Assembly: GCF_007993865.1 (NCBI RefSeq)
Contig: NZ_VIUH01000006.1
Span: forward strand, 62,001-126,000
Reading direction: 5' to 3'
From: Pseudomonas sp. SJZ079
Lineage (GTDB): Bacteria > Pseudomonadota > Gammaproteobacteria > Pseudomonadales > Pseudomonadaceae
Length of the DNA: 64,000 bases
Shown here: piece after piece, positions 57,305 to 64,000 of the stretch
Position numbering within the stretch: the stretch's first letter is position 1
Layout of the letters: each line of letters begins with the position of its first letter
Position numbers and translations under genes: made by a program
The notes under the pieces: model-generated
Told to the model about the DNA's origin: nothing
Seen by the model: the letters and a program-made list of their open reading frames with translations, nothing else
The model's database searches: none

Positions 57305-58471
57305 TCAGGCGCGCGGCATGCCGAGCATGCGTTCGGCGATGATGTTGCGCTGGATTTCGTTGGTACCGGCGTAGATCGGCCCGGCCTGGGCGAACAGGAA
57401 GCCGTCCAGCCAGTGGCCGACTTCGCCGGCGTCCGGCGCCTCGGGCAGCAGCTCGCCGCGCAGGCCGAGGATGCTCATGGCGGTCTCGTGCATGCGCTGG
57501 TCCAGTTCCGACCAGAAGATCTTGTTGGTCGAGGATTCCGGGCCAATCTTGCCGCCCTTGCCCAGACTCGAGGCGGTCATATAGGTGGCCAGGGTGTAGG
57601 CCTCGGCATCCAGGTAGGCGCGCATCACCGCCTCGCCGATGGCCGGGTCCTGGTCGGCCTGCTCGCGGTTGGCCAGGTACAGCTCGACCAGGCGTCGCGC
57701 GGTTTCCTGGAAACGCGCCGGCGAGCGCAGCATCAGGCCGCGTTCAAAGCCGGCGGTGGACATCGCCACATGCCAGCCACGGCCCTCGCCGCCGAGCACG
57801 TTGGCCGCAGGCACCTCGACGTCGTCGAAGAAGATCTCGGCGAAGCCCGGCAGGCCGTTGAGCTGGGCGATCGGCCGCACGCTGATGCCCGGGCTGTTCA
57901 GCGGCAGGAGGATGAAGGTCAGGCCGTGGTGACGGCTGGACTGCGGGTCGGTGCGGAAGATGCCGAACAGCCAGTCGGCCCACACCGCGCGGGTCGACCA
58001 GGTCTTCTGGCCGTTGAGCACGTATTTATCGCCGACCCGCTCGGCGCGGGCTCTGATCGCCGCCATGTCGGAGCCGGCACCCGGCTCGGACCAGCCCTGG
58101 GCCCAGATGTCTTCACCGGTGGCCATGCGCGGCAGGAAACGCGCCTTCTGCTCCTCGGTGCCGAACTCCATCAGAGTCGGGCCGAGCAGGAAGATGCCAT
58201 TCTGATTGACCCGCGCCGGGGCGCCGGCGCGGTAATACTCTTCCTCGAAGATCAGCCACTCGATCAGGTCGCAACCGCGCCCGCCGAGTTCGCTCGGCCA
58301 GGTCACCATGCCCCAGCGCCCCTGATTGAGGGTGGCCTCCCAGGCACGGTGCTGAGCGAAGCCCGCCTCGGTATCGAAGGATTGCAGCGGCTCGCGCGGC
58401 ACGTTGGCGGCCAGCCAGGCGCGCACCTCGGCGCGGAAGGCCTGCTGGCTCTCGGTATAGCTAAGGTCCAT
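57305..58471 (-). CDS. acyl-CoA dehydrogenase, long partner subunit
   Basis: The 388-residue flavoprotein has the FAD-site segments AQGWSEPGAGSDMAAIRARA and the C-terminal PIYAGTNEIQRNIIAERMLG, where the usual catalytic Glu is Ala. It stands 10 bp before the short subunit, which supports an alpha2beta2 enzyme as known for steroid FadE pairs. The ATG at 58471 is chosen by homology of the N-terminus (MDLSYTESQQAFRAEVRAWL). Position suggests a HIP-pathway substrate. Confidence 0.88.
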   Translation of the reverse strand: MDLSYTESQQAFRAEVRAWLAANVPREPLQSFDTEAGFAQHRAWEATLNQGRWGMVTWPSELGGRGCDLIEWLIFEEEYYRAGAPARVNQNGIFLLGPTLMEFGTEEQKARFLPRMATGEDIWAQGWSEPGAGSDMAAIRARAERVGDKYVLNGQKTWSTRAVWADWLFGIFRTDPQSSRHHGLTFILLPLNSPGISVRPIAQLNGLPGFAEIFFDDVEVPAANVLGGEGRGWHVAMSTAGFERGLMLRSPARFQETARRLVELYLANREQADQDPAIGEAVMRAYLDAEAYTLATYMTASSLGKGGKIGPESSTNKIFWSELDQRMHETAMSILGLRGELLPEAPDAGEVGHWLDGFLFAQAGPIYAGTNEIQRNIIAERMLGMPRA

Positions 58472-58485
58472 AGCGTTCTGTCCTG

Positions 58486-59244
58486 TCAGCCGTTGAACTG
58501 GGCGCTGCGTTTTTCCACGAAGGAATCGCGCGCCTCCTGGGAATCCAGCGAGCGGTAGGCCTCGAGGGTGAAGCCCTGCTCCCAGCGGTATTTGTCTTCC
58601 AGGTTGCCGTCCTCGATGCCGCTCAGCGCCTCCTTGGCCAGGGCGATCATCGCCGGGCTCTTGGCGGCTATCTGCCGGGCGATGCACAGCGCCGCCTCGC
58701 GCAGTTGCTCGCGCGGCACCACCCGCTCCACCGCGCCCAGGCGATAGGCCTCGGCGGCGTCGATCATCTCGCCGGTGAAGTACATGTGACGCACCTTCTG
58801 CACCGGGAACAGGCGCTGCAGGTGCGCGCCGCCGCCCATGGCGCCACGGTCCACCTCGGGCACGCCGAAGGTGGCGCACTCGGAAGCGACCAGGATGTCG
58901 GCCGCGCCGCAGATGCCTATGCCGCCGCCGAGGACGAAGCCGTGCACCGCGACTATCACCGGCTTGGGATTGCGGTGGATGGCCTTGAAGCTGTCGTAGT
59001 TGCCCTTGTTCACCGCGACGATCAGGTTGCCGTCGGCGGCCAGTTCCTTGATATCCACGCCGGCGCAGAAGCCACGCCCCTCGGCGCGGATCAGGATCAC
59101 CCGCACGCTGGCGTCGCGGCCGAGGTCCTCGATCTGGCGGGCGATGGCCGCCCAGCCCTGGCAGTCGAAGGCGTTGACCGGCGGGCGGTCGAACACCAGC
59201 TCGGCGATGCCGTTGTCGATGCTGACGCTAAAGGGATTGCTCAT
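58486..59244 (-). CDS. echA20: crotonase EchA20 (ring D hydrolase)
   Basis: The 252-residue crotonase agrees with EchA20 of M. tuberculosis as I recall it: RPPVNAFDCQGW, RVILIRAEGRGFCAGVDIKE, FGVPEVDRGAMGGGAHLQRL and YRWEQGFTLEAYRSLDS. EchA20 opens the last steroid ring (ring D) hydrolytically. It keeps one catalytic Glu (VPEVDRG), while the first Glu position of hydratases (GGGCE in typical members) reads GGGIG. It lies 25 bp after ipdC. Confidence 0.92.
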   Translation of the reverse strand: MSNPFSVSIDNGIAELVFDRPPVNAFDCQGWAAIARQIEDLGRDASVRVILIRAEGRGFCAGVDIKELAADGNLIVAVNKGNYDSFKAIHRNPKPVIVAVHGFVLGGGIGICGAADILVASECATFGVPEVDRGAMGGGAHLQRLFPVQKVRHMYFTGEMIDAAEAYRLGAVERVVPREQLREAALCIARQIAAKSPAMIALAKEALSGIEDGNLEDKYRWEQGFTLEAYRSLDSQEARDSFVEKRSAQFNG

Positions 59245-59269
59245 AGGGGGTCCTTTCAGGAAATTCTGT

Positions 59270-60337
59270 TCAGGAGGCTCGGCGGCACAGCTCGGCCAGG
59301 CGCGCTTCGGCTTCCCGGACGATCTGGCCAATCAATTCTGCGCAGCTGGGCAGGCTGTCGATGCTCGCGGCGACCTGCCCGGCGGGCAGCACGCCCAGTT
59401 GCGGCTGGCCTTCGACCATGGCCTTCTGGATCACCATGGGCGCGTTGGCCGCCATCAGCGTCTGCGCCGCACTCAGCTCGCCGGCACCGCGCAGCTTCAG
59501 CGCGCTGCCGAGTAACTGGGCCAGGCTGGCGCCGCTGTACCGGCGGTAAGCCAGGGCACTCTGCAGCGCCAGCAGCAGGCGTTTGAGACCGCCCGAGCGT
59601 TCCAGCTGGTCGAGCAATTCGTTGCGGATCATCCGCTGCGGCATGCCATCGATGGCGCGGCTGATGATGATCGCCGCCGGGTCGCGCACCGCCAGGTAGC
59701 GCGCCAGGGTCGCTGGCGGCACCGGGCTGTCGCTGCTCATCAGAAAACGCGTGCCCATGGCGATGCCGGCGGCGCCGTAGGCCAGGGCCGCGACCAGGCC
59801 GCGCCCGTCCTTGAAACCACCGGCCGCCACCACCGGCACCTGCACCGCGTCCACCACCTGGGCCAGCAGCAGGGCAGTCGGCACCGAGCCGGTATGCCCG
59901 CCACCCTCGCCGCCCTGGATGGTCACCGCATCGGCGCCCATCTCCACGGCCTTGACCGCGTGCTTGAGGGCGCCGACCGTAGGGATGCAGACCACTCCGG
60001 CGTCCTTCAGGCGGCCGATCATCTGCTTGCCCGGCGAGCGGCTGTAGCTGACCGCCTTGACCTTGTGGCGCAGCACCAACTCGACGATGTCGCCGGCGTT
60101 AGCCTGGTACATATGGAAATTCACCCCGAACGGCGCGTCGCTGAGCGCCTGGGTCTCGAGGATCGCCGCCTCCATCCGCTGCGGCTCGATGGTGGCGCCG
60201 GCGAGGAAGCCGAAACCGCCGGCATTGCCGGTGGCCGCCACCAGTTTCGGCTCGGCGACCCAGCCCATGGCGGTCTGGATGATCGGGTAGCGGCAGCCGA
60301 GCAGCTCGGTCAGACGGGTATTCAGGGCCATCGCCAT
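59270..60337 (-). CDS. ipdC: IpdC-type FMN oxidoreductase (nitronate-monooxygenase family)
   Basis: The 355-residue TIM-barrel protein has the family start (LNTRLTELLGCRYPIIQTAM), GGEGGGHTGS at 142-151 with the active His148, and AAGGFKDGRG plus GTRFL of the FMN site. Among steroid genes the member of this family is IpdC (Rv3553), needed for breakdown of ring C after IpdAB. It overlaps the preceding crotonase gene (TGATG), so it is clearly part of the operon. Confidence 0.87.
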   Translation of the reverse strand: MAMALNTRLTELLGCRYPIIQTAMGWVAEPKLVAATGNAGGFGFLAGATIEPQRMEAAILETQALSDAPFGVNFHMYQANAGDIVELVLRHKVKAVSYSRSPGKQMIGRLKDAGVVCIPTVGALKHAVKAVEMGADAVTIQGGEGGGHTGSVPTALLLAQVVDAVQVPVVAAGGFKDGRGLVAALAYGAAGIAMGTRFLMSSDSPVPPATLARYLAVRDPAAIIISRAIDGMPQRMIRNELLDQLERSGGLKRLLLALQSALAYRRYSGASLAQLLGSALKLRGAGELSAAQTLMAANAPMVIQKAMVEGQPQLGVLPAGQVAASIDSLPSCAELIGQIVREAEARLAELCRRAS

Positions 60338-61209
60338 CAGGCCTCCGCCGGTTTGCGCTGGGAGCTGGCCATGGCCTTGGCGTCGTAGCCGCCGAGACGG
60401 TCGCCGGAGACCAGTTCGTTGTGCGCGTGGGCGAAGTGGTGCAGACCGAACACCATGTCCATGGTGGCGCGCTTGCCCATCAGGTCCTCGGCGTTGTTCA
60501 CCGCCTGCTTGCTCAGTTGCAGGCCGAGGCGCGGCATCTGCGCGATGCGCCGGGCCATGTCCAGGGTCACGTCCTCCAGCACATCGCGCGGCACCACCTT
60601 GTTGAGCATGCCCATCTGCTGGGCCCGCGCGGCCGGCATGCGCTCGCCGAGAAAGAGCAACTCCTTGGCGATGCGCGGGTTGAGTTCGTGCACGTGGGCG
60701 AAGTATTCAACCCCGGGAATGCCCATGCGCACCACCGGGTCGGCGTAGTAGGAATCGTCCGAGGCGACGATCAGGTCGCAGACCCAGGCCAGCATCAGGC
60801 CGCCGGCGATGCAGGCGCCCTGGACCATGGCGATGGTCGGCTTGGGCATCTCGCGCCAGCGCCGGCACATGCCGAGGTAGACCTCCTGCTCGCGGGCATA
60901 GAGGAACTCACCGCCGGGCTTGCCCACGTGGTCGTACCAGAGGCTGGCGCGCTCGAAGCTCTGGTTGACGTCACGCCCCGGTGTGCCGATGTCGTGGCCG
61001 GCGGAAAAATGCTTACCGGCGCCGCGCAGCACTATGACCTTGACCGCGTCGTCATCGCAGGCGCGGCGGAAGGCGGCGTCCAGCGCATAGGTCATCTGCG
61101 AGTTCTGCGCGTTGTGGTACTCGGGGCGGTTCATGGTGACCAGGGCCACCGCATCGCGCACCTCGTAGAGCACCACCTGGCTGTCGTCTTGCGGGTTCAG
61201 TTCGCTCAT
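60337..61209 (-). CDS. enoyl-CoA hydratase/isomerase family (crotonase)
   Basis: This 290-residue crotonase has HNAQNSQMTYALDAAF, GAGKHFSAGHDIGTPGRDVN for the oxyanion hole, and a long C-terminal end (FGLHHFAHAHNELVSGDRLG). It is distinct from EchA20, which is encoded two genes downstream. It may hydrate a 2-enoyl-CoA of the HIP route, as the ScdD/ScdN-type enzymes of Comamonas do. GAGAAACAG stands before the ATG at 61209; ipdB ends 37 bp upstream. Confidence 0.85.
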   Translation of the reverse strand: MSELNPQDDSQVVLYEVRDAVALVTMNRPEYHNAQNSQMTYALDAAFRRACDDDAVKVIVLRGAGKHFSAGHDIGTPGRDVNQSFERASLWYDHVGKPGGEFLYAREQEVYLGMCRRWREMPKPTIAMVQGACIAGGLMLAWVCDLIVASDDSYYADPVVRMGIPGVEYFAHVHELNPRIAKELLFLGERMPAARAQQMGMLNKVVPRDVLEDVTLDMARRIAQMPRLGLQLSKQAVNNAEDLMGKRATMDMVFGLHHFAHAHNELVSGDRLGGYDAKAMASSQRKPAEA

Positions 61210-61246
61210 CTTCTGTTTCTCCGGCAGGCGGGACTGCGTGTGGCCG

Positions 61247-62050
61247 TCAGCGCGGGCTGCGCTCGCCCGGCGGGTTGTCTTTCAATTGACTGGCGCGCAG
61301 GTTGTGCGGGTCGAGTTGCTGGATCAGCAGCAACTGCTCGACGCTGGGCGCGGCGGTGGTGGGGATCGCCTCCGGCACATGCAGAGCGAAGCCGGTGTTG
61401 TCCTGCACCTCATCCACAGTCACGCCCGGGTGCAGCGAGCGGATGCGCAGCTGCCGGTCGGGGCCCTGGAAGTCCAGCACGCACAGGTCGGTGACGATCA
61501 GGCGGATATCGATCTCGTCCAGCGACCAGCCACGCGCCAGACGCGCCGGGTTGTAGCCGACCGAGGCGACCATATCCACCTCGCCCTCGACGAATACCCG
61601 GCGGTTGTGGCTGGGCACGAAGAATGAGTTGGCGTGGCTGATGGAGTTGCCGGGAAAGCCGCGCACCCCGAGCATCTGCGCCTTGGGCTTGGCGTAGGCG
61701 CCGATGCAGCTGATGTTGGCCTGGCCGAAGCGGTCGATCTGGGTCGGGCCGACCAGGGCATGGCGCTTGCCGCCCCAGACGTTGTCGAAGATCCGCGAGA
61801 AGCCCATCCAGCTGTCGAGCTTGGGCTGGTAGCCGTTGCGCGCGCCGAGCGGTACCGGCTCGGCGACCATATAGGCCTCGGAGTCGGTCATCAGCAGCGC
61901 GGGGTTGCTGCTGAGCATGCTCAGCGAGGCGGCCAGACGCGGAATCACGCCGATGCCGCTGGCCAGCACCTCACCGTCGTCGCGCCAGCATTCGGCGGCG
62001 GCGCAGATCAGCAGTTCGGCCAGGCTGTAAGTCGTGGTACTAGGGGTCAT
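61247..62050 (-). CDS. ipdB: COCHEA-CoA hydrolase/transferase beta subunit
   Basis: IpdA and IpdB look like a CoA transferase but open ring C of COCHEA-CoA hydrolytically. The 267-residue product matches IpdB: LMTDSEAYMVAEPVPLG, DSWMGFSRIFDNVWGGKRHA, PTQIDRFGQANISCIGAYAK, GVRGFPGNSISHANSFFVPS and LHPGVTVDEVQDNTGF. It follows ipdA after 12 bp. Confidence 0.94.
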   Translation of the reverse strand: MTPSTTTYSLAELLICAAAECWRDDGEVLASGIGVIPRLAASLSMLSSNPALLMTDSEAYMVAEPVPLGARNGYQPKLDSWMGFSRIFDNVWGGKRHALVGPTQIDRFGQANISCIGAYAKPKAQMLGVRGFPGNSISHANSFFVPSHNRRVFVEGEVDMVASVGYNPARLARGWSLDEIDIRLIVTDLCVLDFQGPDRQLRIRSLHPGVTVDEVQDNTGFALHVPEAIPTTAAPSVEQLLLIQQLDPHNLRASQLKDNPPGERSPR

Positions 62051-62062
62051 CTTGAGCCTCGA

Positions 62063-62944
62063 TTAGAAAACCGGCAGGGGGAGCTGGTGAATCGCGGCCA
62101 GGCCGCCGACCCGTTCCAGGTACTGCTCATGGCTGCAGTGCACGAACTGCTCGGCATAGGCCTGCCAGCCGTCCGCCTGCTGGGCCGAGGCGTTGTAAGC
62201 CTTGAAGTGGGCGACATCGAAGCCATACAAGGGCGCGCAGGAACTCGGGTGGGCACCGCCCGGCACGTGCACCACGGCGCTGGTCTGATTGCGCTCCCAG
62301 AACACCTGGCGCGCCTGTTCCGGGTGGGCGTGGAAATAGCCGCTGTCGACCAGTTCGTCGCAACTGACGTAGGCGCGCTCGGCGGCGCGCACGAACAGGT
62401 CGTCCATGTAGTGGTCCGGGCCCTGGATCTGGCAGACGCCGCGCGGGTCGGCGCGGTCGACGTGGACCAGCGCCGCATCCAGCTTGAGCGCCGGCATGGC
62501 CAGCCAGTCCTTGCCGTCGGCATAGGGCGAAGCGATCAGCTTCAGCTGCGGGTTGTGGGTCAGCACGTCGGTACCCAGGCCCACCGCGGTGGGGATGAAC
62601 GGCACGCCCATGGCGGCGGCGCGCAGACCGAGCAGGAGCATGCCCTCGTCGATCTCCATCACCTCGATGGCGCCGTCCTGGCGGGCCTTGCGGAAGTACG
62701 GCTCGAGCGGGATGAAATCCAGCGAGACGAAGGCGAACACCAGCTTCTTGATCTTGCCGGCGGCGCACAGCATGCCGACGTCGGCGCCGCCGTAGGCGAC
62801 CACTGTCAGGTCTTTCAGCTCGGAGCGGAGGATCTCGCGCACCAGCGCCATCGGCTTGCGCCGCGGGCCCCAGCCGCCGATGCCGATGCACATGCCGTCG
62901 CGCAACTGGCCGACGATCTCGGCCGTGGTCATACGTTTATCCAT
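62063..62944 (-). CDS. ipdA: COCHEA-CoA hydrolase/transferase alpha subunit
   Basis: The 293-residue product matches mycobacterial IpdA: GMCIGIGGWGPRRKPMALVR, DLTVVAYGGADVGMLCAAGK and VHVPGGAHPSSCAPLYG. With IpdB it forms the enzyme that opens the last carbocycle of the steroid. ATG at 62944 has GAGGA nine bases before it; the in-frame ATG at 62959 overlaps the hsaC stop (ATGA) and is an alternative start. Confidence 0.95.
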   Translation of the reverse strand: MDKRMTTAEIVGQLRDGMCIGIGGWGPRRKPMALVREILRSELKDLTVVAYGGADVGMLCAAGKIKKLVFAFVSLDFIPLEPYFRKARQDGAIEVMEIDEGMLLLGLRAAAMGVPFIPTAVGLGTDVLTHNPQLKLIASPYADGKDWLAMPALKLDAALVHVDRADPRGVCQIQGPDHYMDDLFVRAAERAYVSCDELVDSGYFHAHPEQARQVFWERNQTSAVVHVPGGAHPSSCAPLYGFDVAHFKAYNASAQQADGWQAYAEQFVHCSHEQYLERVGGLAAIHQLPLPVF

Positions 62945-62955
62945 GCTGTGCGTCC

Positions 62956-63855
62956 TCATTGGCGGCCCACGCTGAAGTCATGACCCCAGTGGCTGACCAC
63001 AGTGCTCTCGAACGGCGTGTGCTGGTCCCAGTCGACCACCAGGCCGTCGTAGCCGTACTCCAGGTCGAAGCCGGACGGGGTCTGCATGTAGAAGGAGACC
63101 ATCTGGTCGTTGGTGTGCTGGCCAAGGGTGGCGGACAGCTTGACGCCGGCGGCCTGCATGCGGTCGAGGGCGCGGCCGACCTCATCGAGGCCATTGACCT
63201 CGACCATCATGTGCACGCAACCGTGTGGCATCGGGCACTCGAAGATCGCCAGGGAGTGGTGGCGGCCGTTGTTGCAGTGCATAAAGTGAATGCGCTTCTC
63301 CGGCTCGGCCGGATCGGCGCTAAAGCGCACCTTCATCAAATCGGACAAACCGAAGCCCAGCACCCGCTCGTAGAAGTCGCGGCAGCGCTCGAAGCTCGGC
63401 GCCGGCAGCACCACATGGCCCATGCCCAGGTCGCTGGTGACGAAGCCCTTGACCCCGACCGGCGAGACGAAGCGGGCGAAGTCCTGGCGCGGGCCCCAGA
63501 ACAGTTCGTGACGGTTACCGTCCGGGTCCTTGAAACAGGCCAGCTCCTGCACCTTGCGCACCTCGGCCTGCACCGCGCTGCCGCGCTGCACCGGCACGTC
63601 GGCCTGCGCCAGCTCGACCAGTGCCTGTTCGAAGGCGGCCTTGCCGGCCAGCTCCCAACCGCAGGCGCCATAGCCATCCTGGGTGCTCTTCTCCACCAGG
63701 ATGCGGTAGGGGCGCTCGTCCATCTTCAGGTACAGCAACTCATCCGCCTGCGGGCCGGCGGCGGCCATCATGCCCAGCACCTGCGTGGCGTAGTCGCGCC
63801 AGCGCTTCAAGTCGCTGGACAACACGGTGACGTAACCCAGACCACGGATATCCAT
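62956..63855 (-). CDS. hsaC: 3,4-DHSA extradiol dioxygenase
   Basis: HsaC (TesB in Comamonas) cleaves ring A of the catecholic steroid 3,4-DHSA. The 299-residue type I extradiol dioxygenase has two repeated vicinal-oxygen-chelate domains; the iron ligands are His147, His215 and Glu266 (SGFDLEYG), at nearly the same places as in mycobacterial HsaC. It is the first gene of the ten-gene operon under box 13. The aromatic homologue BphC is an alternative on sequence alone, but the whole context is steroid breakdown. Its partner hydroxylase HsaAB is not in the window. Confidence 0.93.
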   Translation of the reverse strand: MDIRGLGYVTVLSSDLKRWRDYATQVLGMMAAAGPQADELLYLKMDERPYRILVEKSTQDGYGACGWELAGKAAFEQALVELAQADVPVQRGSAVQAEVRKVQELACFKDPDGNRHELFWGPRQDFARFVSPVGVKGFVTSDLGMGHVVLPAPSFERCRDFYERVLGFGLSDLMKVRFSADPAEPEKRIHFMHCNNGRHHSLAIFECPMPHGCVHMMVEVNGLDEVGRALDRMQAAGVKLSATLGQHTNDQMVSFYMQTPSGFDLEYGYDGLVVDWDQHTPFESTVVSHWGHDFSVGRQ

Positions 63856-63955
63856 GGGCGCTCTCCTCGTTGCACTAAGACTCGACCCACCCGCGGCGCA
63901 ATGCCGGGGGAGGCCCTATGGAGAGCGATTTAATAGCCTTGGGGCGCGAGCAACA

Positions 63956-63971
63956 TCGTCCGTTGGGACTA
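63956..63971 (-). promoter_or_regulatory. palindromic box 13 (hsaC-ipdAB-fadA6 operon)
   Basis: On the minus strand TAGTCCCAACGGACGA is a full consensus match, 100 bp before hsaC. GGCTATTAAA about 19 bp downstream may be the -10 region. Confidence 0.85.
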
Positions 63972-64000
63972 GCGGAAAAGTGTGGCGTCGAGAAGCCCGG

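Overview
The window is high-GC chromosomal DNA of a Pseudomonas-like gammaproteobacterium. The evidence is the GC-rich codon use, REP sequences of the Pseudomonas type (TGTAGGAGCSAGCTTGCTSGCGA) at three places, and the gene content. Most of it is a steroid (probably bile-acid or sterol) catabolic region. Recognisable parts are a 3-ketosteroid 9alpha-hydroxylase oxygenase (KshA), a 3-ketosteroid dehydrogenase-type flavoprotein, a Delta5-3-ketosteroid isomerase, the ring A/B meta-cleavage set (HsaC, HsaD, HsaE, HsaG, HsaF) and nearly the whole ring C/D (HIP) beta-oxidation set (IpdF, FadE30, EchA20, IpdA, IpdB, IpdC, further acyl-CoA dehydrogenases, FadA6). FadD3, HsaAB and KshB are not in the window.

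Layout. 0-10 kb: a DHH-family gene cut by the window edge, an SDR, a sulfotransferase with a DUF1214 partner, an SRPBCC protein, cysD-cysNC (making PAPS), a LuxR-type regulator, an SDR and an EthD-like protein. 10-24 kb: SDR and KstD-like flavoprotein; divergent DUF1302/DUF1329 envelope pair and a secreted SurE-like protein; a degenerate RibBA-like protein, an esterase and an SDR; divergent kshA and a second LuxR regulator; four tandem 166-bp palindromic repeats. 24-30.6 kb: nudE-like gene, a 56-residue peptide, the hsaD-E-G-F operon, and an SDR plus SRPBCC pair. 30.8-40.7 kb: a SUF iron-sulfur assembly locus (sufR, Rieske ferredoxin, sufB-C-D-S-U and an IscA/SufT fusion), then a thioredoxin-fold YyaL protein and a PEBP protein. 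40.8-47.3 kb: an eight-gene steroid operon on the minus strand (acyl-CoA dehydrogenase, fadE30, ipdF, maoC, thiolase, paaY-like, ksi, SnoaL-like). 47.4-53.9 kb: an accessory stretch with two small inverted-repeat elements, an ATPase remnant, a malate dehydrogenase and an AraC/hydrolase/MFS trio of lower GC. 53.9-63.9 kb: a ten-gene minus-strand operon running from hsaC to fadA6 and an SDR.

The main finding is a 16-bp interrupted palindrome, consensus TAGTCC-N4-GGACGA, seen 13 times, each time 58-110 bp before a start codon and before nearly every steroid operon. It also precedes the sulfotransferase operon, cysD-cysNC, one of the two LuxR-type regulator genes, nudE and the 56-residue peptide. 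I read it as the operator of one or both LuxR-type regulators, which resemble in type the TeiR/TesR activators known from Comamonas testosteroni. The regulon therefore appears to include a PAPS-synthesis plus sulfotransferase branch not normally part of steroid catabolism. The SUF locus lacks this box but carries its own repeated box (GACTTTAYAAAG) before sufR and before sufB. All identifications come from reading the sequence and from recalled family knowledge; no database search was run.
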